A DNA stretch of 64,000 bases, taken from contig NZ_CP186274.1 of NCBI RefSeq assembly GCF_049331405.1, forward strand, positions 6,882,001 to 6,946,000, read 5' to 3'. The DNA comes from PoT sp049331405. GTDB taxonomy: Bacteria > Planctomycetota > Planctomycetia > Isosphaerales > Isosphaeraceae. Position numbers and translations under genes: made by a program. Position 1 is the stretch's first letter, and every line of letters starts with the position of its first letter. Positions 28,788-36,416 of the stretch are shown here, in pieces. The notes below the pieces were generated by a model. That model saw only the letters and a program-made list of their open reading frames with translations, was not told the DNA's origin and ran no database searches.

Positions 28788-29066
28788 CTTGAGTCGTGCC
28801 CAAAGCTTGGAATTTATAGATGGTTGAGAGCTAAAGCATATTTGGTGGAAATTGAGCTACCCGAAAGGATTGGAAGTGATCTTAGCCCATGCCAGGAGAG
28901 GGCTCAAGCACCAAGGAAAAGCCCGGAGTCTGGTCTGACCCACCATTTCAGGGCGGACATCGCAAGCGTAAGACTGGCAGTCCGGTTATTATATGGTAAA
29001 TTTGGGTGATTTGGGTTGATTAGGTTAAATGCGGTATATCTGGTTCGCATTGTGGAGGTCGGATCG

Positions 29067-29669
29067 ATGGGCAAGCGGATGCGACGCGAATTCTTACCGA
29101 ATTTGGAAAACTGCGAGTCGAGGCTGGCCGCGACGGCGGGGCTGGCCGGCGCCGCGGCGGCCGTGGCCGAGGTCCAGGCGATGGCGGTCGGGCACCAGCG
29201 CGTCGCGCATCACCCGTTCCGCGAGCGGGTCCGCCCGGCCTTCCGCTTCCGGAATCGGGTCCAGCCGGAGACGAGCCCGAACTCGATCCCGAATACCCCG
29301 CCCATCATCGATGGCTCGGGAACGTTCCACTTCCGGCTCCCGTCCAACTTCCAGGACTGGGGCGTCGTGACCCTCTGGAACAACACGAACACCCAGGTCA
29401 CTTTCAGCGTCTCGGCCTCGACCTATCAGAACGGCCGGTTCTCGACATTTATCCTCAACAGCGGCCAGCGGCAGTCGTTCTTCGCGCCGGTGGTCAACGG
29501 ACAAACACCCGTCTTCCAGGTGAGCTTCGACAAGTTCAACCGGTTCCCGACGACGCTGCCGAACGTGAATATCGTCTTCGAGGCGAACACTTACTCGCCG
29601 CAGGCGACCGCGGGATGGCCCTACGCCATCAACCTCGGGCTGAACCAGTATTCCGTGGCGCAGATCTGA
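29067..29669 (+). CDS. Small hypothetical protein with LEPR-XLL-like N-terminus
   Basis: This 200-residue protein is not assigned to a family. Its N-terminus, MGKRMRREFLPNLENCESRLAAT, resembles the planctomycete export-associated motif (basic start, then L-E-x-x-E-S-R) also present in the giant gene product of this window. An Ala-rich and then His/Arg/Pro-rich stretch follows to about residue 75, and the rest (about 90-200) is rich in Thr, Asn, Phe and Val, with an alternating pattern expected of a beta-sandwich. I start at 29067 because GGAG lies at 29054 and the motif is then N-terminal; an upstream in-frame start adds 17 residues. A secreted or envelope protein is likely; the function is unknown. 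Confidence 0.65.
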   Translation: MGKRMRREFLPNLENCESRLAATAGLAGAAAAVAEVQAMAVGHQRVAHHPFRERVRPAFRFRNRVQPETSPNSIPNTPPIIDGSGTFHFRLPSNFQDWGVVTLWNNTNTQVTFSVSASTYQNGRFSTFILNSGQRQSFFAPVVNGQTPVFQVSFDKFNRFPTTLPNVNIVFEANTYSPQATAGWPYAINLGLNQYSVAQI

Positions 29670-29682
29670 CGCCGGCCCCCGC

Positions 29683-30135
29683 TCAGAGCGCCGGGCGATG
29701 CTTGGGCGGGGGCACGACCGTGTCGATCCAGTACTGGCGGAGGATGGCCACGAGATCCCGATAGCGCGGGAATTCGGCCGGCTTCTGGATGTAGGAGTTC
29801 GCGCCGGCCTGGTAGGTCAGGAGCACGTCCTCGTCGCGCCTGGAGGTGGTCAGCACGACCACGGGGATGATCCGGAGGAGCGGGTCGCTCTTGATCTGCG
29901 TGAGGACCTGGCAGCCGTCGATGCCGGGGAGGTTGAGGTCGAGCAGGATCAGGTCGGGCGTGAGGTCGACGGGCGTGTCGGGGTTGCGGAGGCGGGTGAG
30001 ATATTCGAGGGCATGCCGGCCGTCCTGGATGACGGTGAGCTGGTGCTCGATCCTCCCTTCGAAGAGCGCGCGCTCGATGATCTTGGCATCGGCCCGGCTG
30101 TCTTCGATCAGGAGGATATGGAAATTAGGGGGCAT
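29683..30135 (-). CDS. Single-domain response regulator (Rcp1-like)
   Basis: This 150-residue protein consists only of a CheY-like receiver. It has the acidic pair (ED, residues 11-12), the phosphoacceptor D66 in LILLDLNLPGIDG, the Thr in VVLTTSRRDED, and the Lys in YIQKPAEF. The long Lxx-insert and C-terminal extension resemble Rcp1-type receivers that work with phytochrome-like kinases. It overlaps the end of the PAS kinase gene by 11 bp on the same strand, so the two are almost surely translated together and the kinase is its likely phosphodonor. There is no output domain, so it must act by protein contact or as a phosphate relay. Confidence 0.92.
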   Translation of the reverse strand: MPPNFHILLIEDSRADAKIIERALFEGRIEHQLTVIQDGRHALEYLTRLRNPDTPVDLTPDLILLDLNLPGIDGCQVLTQIKSDPLLRIIPVVVLTTSRRDEDVLLTYQAGANSYIQKPAEFPRYRDLVAILRQYWIDTVVPPPKHRPAL

Positions 30136-32173
30136 GCGTCACTTCGTGTTGCGACGAGTGGGCCAGCGGGGGGGTAGGACGGAGGCTGACGAAGAAGGTC
30201 GATCCATTTCCGGGCTCGCTCTCCACCCAGATCTTGCCCTTGTGGGCCTGGACGATCTTATTGCAGATGGCCAGGCCCGCGCCCGTCCCTTCGTATTCTT
30301 CTCTGGTATGTAGTCGTCGAAAGAGCTGGAAGATTTTGCTGTGGAACTGGGGTTCGATCCCGATTCCATTGTCGCGGACGAAGAGTGTCACCTCCCCGTC
30401 CCTCTCGCCGGGGGTCACGCCGACTTCCACCCAGGGCTCGGCCGACTGATTGTACTTGAGGGCGTTCGTCACGAGGTTGGCGACGAGCTGGCCGATCCTC
30501 GCGCGATCCCCCCAGAGCATCGGCAAGGGGGTCACCACCCGGATCTCGGCCCCCTTGCTCCGGATCAACTCGCCGAGGTCGGCTCTGACGACTGTCACCA
30601 CCTCTTCCAGGTTAACAGCCCCGAAGTCGCCTGTCACCCTGCCTGCACGTGAGAGGTTGAGTAATCCAAGAATTAATGCACGCATGCGACGAGAGGCGTC
30701 GACGATGTAGCGGACATATTCCTCGCCGTCGGAGTCGAGCCTGTCCCCGTAGTCGCGGAGCAGGAAGTCGGAGAAGGCGGTGAGGGTCCGGAGGGGTTCC
30801 TGGAGGTCGTGTGAGACGACGTAGGTGAACTCGTCCATCTCCTTGTTCTTGCGGGAGATCTCGTCGATCGTGCCGGCGAGCTCCTCATTCTTGACCTTGA
30901 GCTCGGCTTCGAGGCGATGTCTCGCGGTGACGTCCTGGGCGACGTGCCTCGACTGGAGGAAGCGACCGTCGTACTTCGCGACGACGGTGCCGGTGATCCA
31001 GACGTCGATGAGTTCGCCGCTGGCCTTGAGCCACTGGCCGTCGGCCTCCATCGACCCTTTCTCGAGGAACTCGTCGATTCGCGAAGCGAGGGAAAGCCGT
31101 CGCGAGTCGGGCAGGAGCATCTCGATCGATCGCCCGAGCAGATCCTTACGCTCGTAGCCGAGCGTGGTCAACAAGGTGTCGTTGACCTCGATGAACCGCC
31201 CCTCGCCGTCGAGGCTGAAGTACATCGCCGGGGCGCTCTGGTAGAGGTCGCGGTAGCGATCCTTGAGGTCCTCGAGCTCGCGGTTGATCTCGCGGAGCTG
31301 CTCGTTGACGCGAGTCAGCTCGCGGGTCCGGAGCCTCAGCTCGCGCTCGGCGCGGACCTTGTCGGTGACGTCCGTGATGTGGCAGCGCAGGTGGGCGATC
31401 GAGAGGTCGGCCGCGTATCTGACGCTGAGGTTCATCTCGATGGCCTTGGGGATCCCCCTGGCCGTCTTGATGCGGACGATCAGGCCGTGGATCTCGCCTC
31501 GGGCGAGGGCCTCGTGGAGCTGCTGCTCGACCCGGACCCGGTCCTCGATATGGACCGGGTCGAGGATGGTCCGCCTGCGGAGCTGTTCGAGGTTCCAGCC
31601 GAGGAAGTCCTGGGCGCCGGGGCTGGCCTCGAGCCAGCGGAAGTTCTCGGGGTCGAGGCGACAGACCATGTCCATCGCCGAGTATTCCCCCGACTGGTTC
31701 CCGTCGTTGGAGTCGTGAATGCTGAAGTCTGTGGCGAGCATGCCGCTGCGGGTCATCGACTCGTTGATGATCCCGGAGTTCGACCCCGGCCGCGCCGGCG
31801 CGTACGCCTGGACCGAGGCCGACTGGACATGCTTGGCCCATTTCCTGAGCGAGCGGACCAGCTCCGCCAGCTCCGAGGCGCAGCGAGGGTCGACCAGCGG
31901 CCTGGGATCATCGGCGACTCTCTCGATGTCGTGGGAGAGCTTGCCGAGCGGCGCAGACCAGCGCCTCCACTCGCTCCAACGCCAGCATGCGGCGGTCAGC
32001 ACCAGGCCCAGGAGGTAGACGGGGAGGAGTGCGATCCCCTGCGCGGTTCCCCCCGCGGCGATCGCCGCCCCGATCATGGCGAGCCCGGAGATGACCAGCG
32101 CGAGATAGGGGGCGCATCTCGTGAAGAATGAGGCGAACGGGGCGTGGGGCCTGGGTTTGCTGCGGGCCTTCAT
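30125..32173 (-). CDS. Membrane PAS-PAS sensor histidine kinase
   Basis: The product is 682 residues when started at MKARSKPRPHAP, 8 bp after the upstream gene's stop; longer in-frame starts would overlap that gene and give Arg/Pro-rich nonsense. Two hydrophobic segments lie at about 20-41 and 46-64 with only a short loop between them. Two PAS domains follow (about 185-310 and 345-460 region start, the second reading LYQSAPAMYFSLDGEGRFIEVND), then HisKA with H455 in VSHDLQEPLR, and HATPase_c with NALKYN, DNGIGIE and GTGAGLAI. The kinase resembles phytochrome-type kinases but lacks GAF/PHY domains and bilin-binding features. It is the middle gene of a tight three-gene signalling cassette and probably phosphorylates the overlapping receiver protein. 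The signal is unknown. Confidence 0.9.
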   Translation of the reverse strand: MKARSKPRPHAPFASFFTRCAPYLALVISGLAMIGAAIAAGGTAQGIALLPVYLLGLVLTAACWRWSEWRRWSAPLGKLSHDIERVADDPRPLVDPRCASELAELVRSLRKWAKHVQSASVQAYAPARPGSNSGIINESMTRSGMLATDFSIHDSNDGNQSGEYSAMDMVCRLDPENFRWLEASPGAQDFLGWNLEQLRRRTILDPVHIEDRVRVEQQLHEALARGEIHGLIVRIKTARGIPKAIEMNLSVRYAADLSIAHLRCHITDVTDKVRAERELRLRTRELTRVNEQLREINRELEDLKDRYRDLYQSAPAMYFSLDGEGRFIEVNDTLLTTLGYERKDLLGRSIEMLLPDSRRLSLASRIDEFLEKGSMEADGQWLKASGELIDVWITGTVVAKYDGRFLQSRHVAQDVTARHRLEAELKVKNEELAGTIDEISRKNKEMDEFTYVVSHDLQEPLRTLTAFSDFLLRDYGDRLDSDGEEYVRYIVDASRRMRALILGLLNLSRAGRVTGDFGAVNLEEVVTVVRADLGELIRSKGAEIRVVTPLPMLWGDRARIGQLVANLVTNALKYNQSAEPWVEVGVTPGERDGEVTLFVRDNGIGIEPQFHSKIFQLFRRLHTREEYEGTGAGLAICNKIVQAHKGKIWVESEPGNGSTFFVSLRPTPPLAHSSQHEVTHAP

Positions 32174-32181
32174 GGACGGTC

Positions 32182-33327
32182 TTACGTCACTTCGAGTTGT
32201 GGGTTGGCATCCGGCGCCGTCTCCGTCACGGTCGCCGAGTGGCAGGGTAGCCAGAGCGTGAAGCAAGCCCCCCCCGCCGGGATGTTGCAGACGGTGAGCT
32301 TGCCGCGCTGCTCCTTGACGATCTCCGAGGCGAGGTAGAGCCCGTAGCCGCTCCCCGACTCCTTCGTGGTGAAGAAGGGCTCGAAGACGCGGTCGAGGTT
32401 GGCGGAGGGGATGCCGGGGCCGTCGTCGGCGATCTCGACCGTGACCCACTCCATACCCTCCTCGCAGGCCGACTTGGAGATCTTGACGGCGATCTTGCCG
32501 TCCTTGCGCGCCGAGAGGATCGCCTCGTAGGCGTTGCCGAGGAGGTTCAAGAGGACCTGGATCAGCCGCCCTGCGTCCCCGAGTACGGCGGGGACATCAT
32601 CGGCGGCGACGTCGAGCACGACTCGCCCCGCGCGGGGGTCGGTCCCCTTGAGGAAGAGGTCGGCCGACTCGCGGACCAAGCCTGGTAGGTCGACCTGGGC
32701 CATGACCGCCGAGCCGGTGCGGACGGTGGCCATCAGGTGCTCGAGCCTGATTTGCAAGACCCGGGTGTTGCGCAGGATCGGGTCGACCCACTGGAGATGC
32801 GGGTCATCGGCCGAGAGCTGGAACCGCATCAGCTCGGCGCTGCCTCGGATCACGGAGAGGGGGCCGCGGATCTCATGCACGATCCCGGCGACGAGCCGCC
32901 CGACCTGGACCAGGTGCTCGTTCAGGATCGTCACGGTCGTCATCTGGCGATACTGGATCAGGCGTCGGATGCGGGCGAGGAAGATCTCGCTCGGCGAGTT
33001 CTTGGTGACGTAGTCGTCCGCACCCGCCTCTAGGCCCCGGACGACGTCGGCGTCGTCGTCCCTGGTCGTGAGCATGAGGATCGGGATGCCGGCGATCTCG
33101 GGGTCGGCGCGGATGGCTCGACAGACCGAGTGGCCATCGGTGTCCGGCAGGTTCACGTCGAGCACGATGGCATGTGGGCGCACTTCGCGCGCCTTGGCGG
33201 TGGCTTCTCGCCCCCGCGCGAGCTCGTGGACCGTGTAGCCGGCGCGGGTCAAGAGCGTCCGGAAGAGGGCGCGATCGGATGGACTGTCGTCGACGATCAG
33301 GACCGCGCTCATCGGCTGCAACTCCAC
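32182..33327 (-). CDS. Receiver-histidine kinase hybrid with N-terminal receiver
   Basis: The 381-residue protein has a receiver at about 6-125 (phosphoacceptor D57 in IVLDVNLPDTDG, Lys in YVTKNSP), then a dimerisation/phosphotransfer domain with H151 in VHEIRGPLSVIRG, then HATPase_c (NLLGNAYEAI, DDGPGIP, GSGYGLYLA). No transmembrane segment is visible, so it should be cytoplasmic. With the receiver in front, phosphorylation from another kinase could control its own kinase activity. It is the first gene of the cassette with the PAS kinase and Rcp1-like receiver. Starts at 33327 or at the internal Met at 33312 are both possible. Confidence 0.9.
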   Translation of the reverse strand: MELQPMSAVLIVDDSPSDRALFRTLLTRAGYTVHELARGREATAKAREVRPHAIVLDVNLPDTDGHSVCRAIRADPEIAGIPILMLTTRDDDADVVRGLEAGADDYVTKNSPSEIFLARIRRLIQYRQMTTVTILNEHLVQVGRLVAGIVHEIRGPLSVIRGSAELMRFQLSADDPHLQWVDPILRNTRVLQIRLEHLMATVRTGSAVMAQVDLPGLVRESADLFLKGTDPRAGRVVLDVAADDVPAVLGDAGRLIQVLLNLLGNAYEAILSARKDGKIAVKISKSACEEGMEWVTVEIADDGPGIPSANLDRVFEPFFTTKESGSGYGLYLASEIVKEQRGKLTVCNIPAGGACFTLWLPCHSATVTETAPDANPQLEVT

Positions 33328-33759
33328 TGGGAGTAAGCGTTTGCCACGTCAGAACGGTGCTGTTTGGGGTCGGGCCTCCGCGTCAAGACGGATGAGATCC
33401 TGGCGGGCGGGATGGTGGACACGTTCCTCGACGACTTCTCAATGCGTATAATACGGCAAATGCCAAGTGAGCGACACCAACGTGCGTCGATTGCAAGGTT
33501 ATTGGCCGCGGGCGTGTTGATTCCCGTCTTCCGGGATTGCTTTTCCTTCCAGGGTGGGCTCCTTCTCCGGGGTTGGGAAGACCCTTGCACCCGCTCTCGC
33601 AACTTTTCCGCGAACCTTAGGGTACGCTCGCTCGTTGCCGTATTTATACAAAGATGATGCCGACGTCCTCCTTCGATTGATCGCTCCAAAAGGGACCAGT
33701 TTCGGGTTCTGGGCCTGATCGATCGGGGTAGGGCCTCCGCCTAGGAAGAATATCGGAAC
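33328..33759. other. Divergent intergenic region, no gene seen
   Basis: This region lies between the signalling cassette and nadA, which face away from each other, and should contain promoters for both. The sequence is less GC-rich than the genes. No coding frame with a plausible start, RNA structure or repeat was recognised. Confidence 0.5.
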
Positions 33760-34875
33760 ATGGTCAGCGCCGTTGCGACTCGGGTGGAAACCGATCCCCT
33801 GCCCTTCGACGACTTCCGCAACCTCTCCAACGACGAGCTGGAGCGCCGGATCCTGGCGGTCAAGGCTCGCCTGGGGGACTCGCTGCTCATCCTCGGCCAT
33901 CACTATCAGCAGGATGAAGTGATCCAGTTCGCCGACCTCCGCGGCGACAGTTACAAGCTCAGCCAGCTCGCCGCGCAGAGCGAGACTTGCCGCTCCATCG
34001 TCTTCTGCGGCGTCCACTTCATGGCCGAGACGGCCGACATCCTGTCTCGCCCCGAAGTCGACGTCTACCTGCCCGACATGGCCGCCGGCTGCAGCATGGC
34101 GGATATGGCGGACCTCGACGCAGTCGAGGCAGCCTGGTCCGACCTCGGCGAGTTGATTGATACCTCCGATCTGATGCCGGTCACCTATATCAACTCGACG
34201 GCCGACCTTAAGTCCTTCTGCGGTCGGCACGGCGGCGTCGTCTGCACGAGCTCCAACGCGAGGGCCGTCCTCGACTGGTCGTTCGCCCAGCGCAAGCGGG
34301 TCCTCTTCTTCCCCGACCAGCACCTCGGCCGGAATACCGCCAGGGCGATGGGCATCCCCCTCTCGAAGATGCACGTCTGGGATCCGAGGCTCCCCCTCGG
34401 CGGGAACACGCCCGAGGCGATCCAGGACAGCACGGTCCTGCTCTGGAAGGGGCACTGCTCGGTCCATCAAATGTTCAAGCCGGCCCACGTCGCGCAATTC
34501 CGCGAGCGGTTCCCTGGCATCAAGGTGCTTGTCCATCCCGAGTGCATGATGTCGGTTGTCGAGGCGGCGGACCTCGTCGGCTCGACCGAGTTCATCCTCA
34601 AGACGATCGCCGACGCCCCCGCCGGGTCGACGTGGGCGGTCGGGACGGAGCTGCACCTCGTCCATCGTCTGGCGAAGGAGCATCCCGACAAGTCGATCCA
34701 TTTCCTCTCGCCCATGGTCTGCATGTGCGCGACGATGTACCGGATCGACCTGCCCCACCTGGCCTGGACGCTCGAGAACCTCGCCCGGGGGACCCCCGTC
34801 AACCGGATCAAGGTCCCCGACGACACGGCCCACTGGGGGCGAGTGGCCCTGCAACGGATGCTCGAAATCCACTGA
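33760..34875 (+). CDS. nadA: Quinolinate synthase NadA
   Basis: The 371-residue protein makes quinolinate from iminoaspartate and dihydroxyacetone phosphate in NAD synthesis, using a [4Fe-4S] cluster. The sequence shows the typical LGHHYQQDEVIQFAD start, C83 in VFCGVHFMAETA, the YINSTADLK and TSSNA blocks, the DQHLGRN motif, the HPEC motif, and the C-terminal SPMVCMCATMYRI. The cysteines in these contexts match the three cluster ligands of the family. Length is normal. NadB and NadC genes are not in this window. The EEP-family gene starts about 20 bp downstream and may be cotranscribed. Confidence 0.97.
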   Translation: MVSAVATRVETDPLPFDDFRNLSNDELERRILAVKARLGDSLLILGHHYQQDEVIQFADLRGDSYKLSQLAAQSETCRSIVFCGVHFMAETADILSRPEVDVYLPDMAAGCSMADMADLDAVEAAWSDLGELIDTSDLMPVTYINSTADLKSFCGRHGGVVCTSSNARAVLDWSFAQRKRVLFFPDQHLGRNTARAMGIPLSKMHVWDPRLPLGGNTPEAIQDSTVLLWKGHCSVHQMFKPAHVAQFRERFPGIKVLVHPECMMSVVEAADLVGSTEFILKTIADAPAGSTWAVGTELHLVHRLAKEHPDKSIHFLSPMVCMCATMYRIDLPHLAWTLENLARGTPVNRIKVPDDTAHWGRVALQRMLEIH

Positions 34876-34896
34876 GACCGTCGCATGGAGGCGGGA

Positions 34897-36126
34897 ATGA
34901 TGCCTTCCCCGGATCCCGCCCCTGCCGCGCCCGAAGGGGCGTGGCTCTGTTCGACCTGCGGCGTCGCCAACCCGGTCGTGACGTACCCGACGGCTTGCGT
35001 CGGGTGCGGCGATCCCAGGGATGAGCCCTCGATCAACACGAAGGGCGTTGATGGGGACGCGTCCACGTCCTCGGCTACGGTCGAGGTCCGCCCGCGGCTC
35101 CGCGACTCTCTAGCGAGTGTCATCCTCGGGGCCACCTGGCTCTATGCCGCCGCGATCCTCGTCACCCTCGCCCTGATCCACTGGGTCGGCGAGGCCTGGT
35201 GGGGGGTGACGGTTCTCCTGTTCGTCCCGCGTTGGGCCTACCTGGCACCAGTGGTCTTACTGGCCGTTTGCAGCGGGATCCTGGGACGGAGATCGCACTG
35301 GCTCAAGCAAGGGACCGTGGCCCTGGTCGTCGCAGGGCCCTTGATGGGGTTCTCGCTCCCCGTCCATCGCCTCTGGACCAAGCCGCCGGAGGGGTTCCGG
35401 GTCCGGGTCCTGACCTATAACCGAGGGGCCTTGTCCCTCGACGGCGCCAGCTTCGTCGAGATGCTCGAGCGCGAGCGCATCGACCTCATCTGCTTCCAGG
35501 AAGGCTTCACGGATACTCCCGAGGTCGAGAACTTCATGAACAAAGGGGGGTGGCACCGCGACAGCACCGGATTCGTGGCCAGCCGGTTCCCGATCGTCGC
35601 CGAGATGCCGGCGCTGCCCGACATCTCGACCACGGAAGAACGCTACTCGTCCCGCCTGACCCGGGTCCGGATCAGGACCGAGGCCGGCCACGAGTTCGTC
35701 CTGGCCTCGATTCACCTGCCGACGATCCGGCGCGGGCTCGAGCGGCTCATGCGGCGGAACATCAACGGCCTCGAGCTTCATATCCAGTGGTGGGCCCAGG
35801 AGCTCGATCGGATGGTGAAGGGGCTCTCCGAGGCGGGGAACACCCCGTTCATCGTGGCCGGGGACTTCAACATGCCCTCCGATGACTCGTCCATGGCCAC
35901 GCTCAAGACAGCCATGAGGTTCGGTTTCGAGGAGTCGGGCATCGGCTACGGATACACGAGGCCGACGAAGTACCCCTGGTTCCGGATCGACCACATCCTT
36001 TCGAGCCCGGAGTGGGTCTTCACCTCATGCTGGGTCGGCGAAGATTGCGGCTCCGATCACCTCCCCGTCCTTGCCGAATTGGTGCTTCCGGGGGCTTCGG
36101 CAAGGGATTCCGGGACGCCTCGCTGA
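34897..36126 (+). CDS. Membrane endonuclease/exonuclease/phosphatase-family protein with RanBP2-like zinc finger
   Basis: Three parts are visible. The N-terminus carries WLCSTCG...N...CVGCGDP, the spacing of a RanBP2-type zinc finger. About three hydrophobic segments follow (roughly 75-150: ILGATWLYAAAILVTLALI, a second around VVLLAVCSGIL, a third VALVVAGPLMGF). The C-terminal 230 residues are an EEP-fold catalytic domain with LTYNRG, the Glu in CFQEGF, VAGDFNMPSDD and the terminal SDHLPVLAEL, so the metal and phosphate-binding residues are present. Similar membrane EEP proteins are poorly characterised; substrates could be nucleic acid or lipid/inositol phosphates. I prefer the start at 34897 because GGAGG (34887-34891) precedes it by 5 bases; an ATG at 34885 overlaps that site. 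Confidence 0.82.
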   Translation: MMPSPDPAPAAPEGAWLCSTCGVANPVVTYPTACVGCGDPRDEPSINTKGVDGDASTSSATVEVRPRLRDSLASVILGATWLYAAAILVTLALIHWVGEAWWGVTVLLFVPRWAYLAPVVLLAVCSGILGRRSHWLKQGTVALVVAGPLMGFSLPVHRLWTKPPEGFRVRVLTYNRGALSLDGASFVEMLERERIDLICFQEGFTDTPEVENFMNKGGWHRDSTGFVASRFPIVAEMPALPDISTTEERYSSRLTRVRIRTEAGHEFVLASIHLPTIRRGLERLMRRNINGLELHIQWWAQELDRMVKGLSEAGNTPFIVAGDFNMPSDDSSMATLKTAMRFGFEESGIGYGYTRPTKYPWFRIDHILSSPEWVFTSCWVGEDCGSDHLPVLAELVLPGASARDSGTPR

Positions 36127-36416
36127 GCAAGAGTTTGCGTCTCGGGCGCGCCGATTGCACCCGGTATTCGGCGGAGTTAAGTTTGTGAGATGAAGGGGAG
36201 GGGACGGCCGCCGTCGGCCCCACTTCTAGCTCGCGAATTCCCCGCCCCGGGCCCGAAGCCCTGGGGTCGTGCAAGCTCCCGAATCACCAAATTCCCAGGT
36301 TTACCGAACGCGTTGTCCGGGCATTGCCGAGTGTCGCTAATGCGGAAGCTCGCATTTCGAACCCGAATCCCCGCGACCCTTTCCGATAACGCCCTCGTGT
36401 CCCACTGAGCCACCCT

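Noticed and set aside
36300..36416. tRNA-like sequence on the minus strand (GTGGCTCAGTGGGA and GGGTTCGAA)
   Set aside because: The D-arm and T-loop look tRNA-like, but the T-stem does not pair properly, no acceptor stem closes the structure, and the anticodon loop is not normal. It may be a tRNA relic or chance; no tRNA is called.
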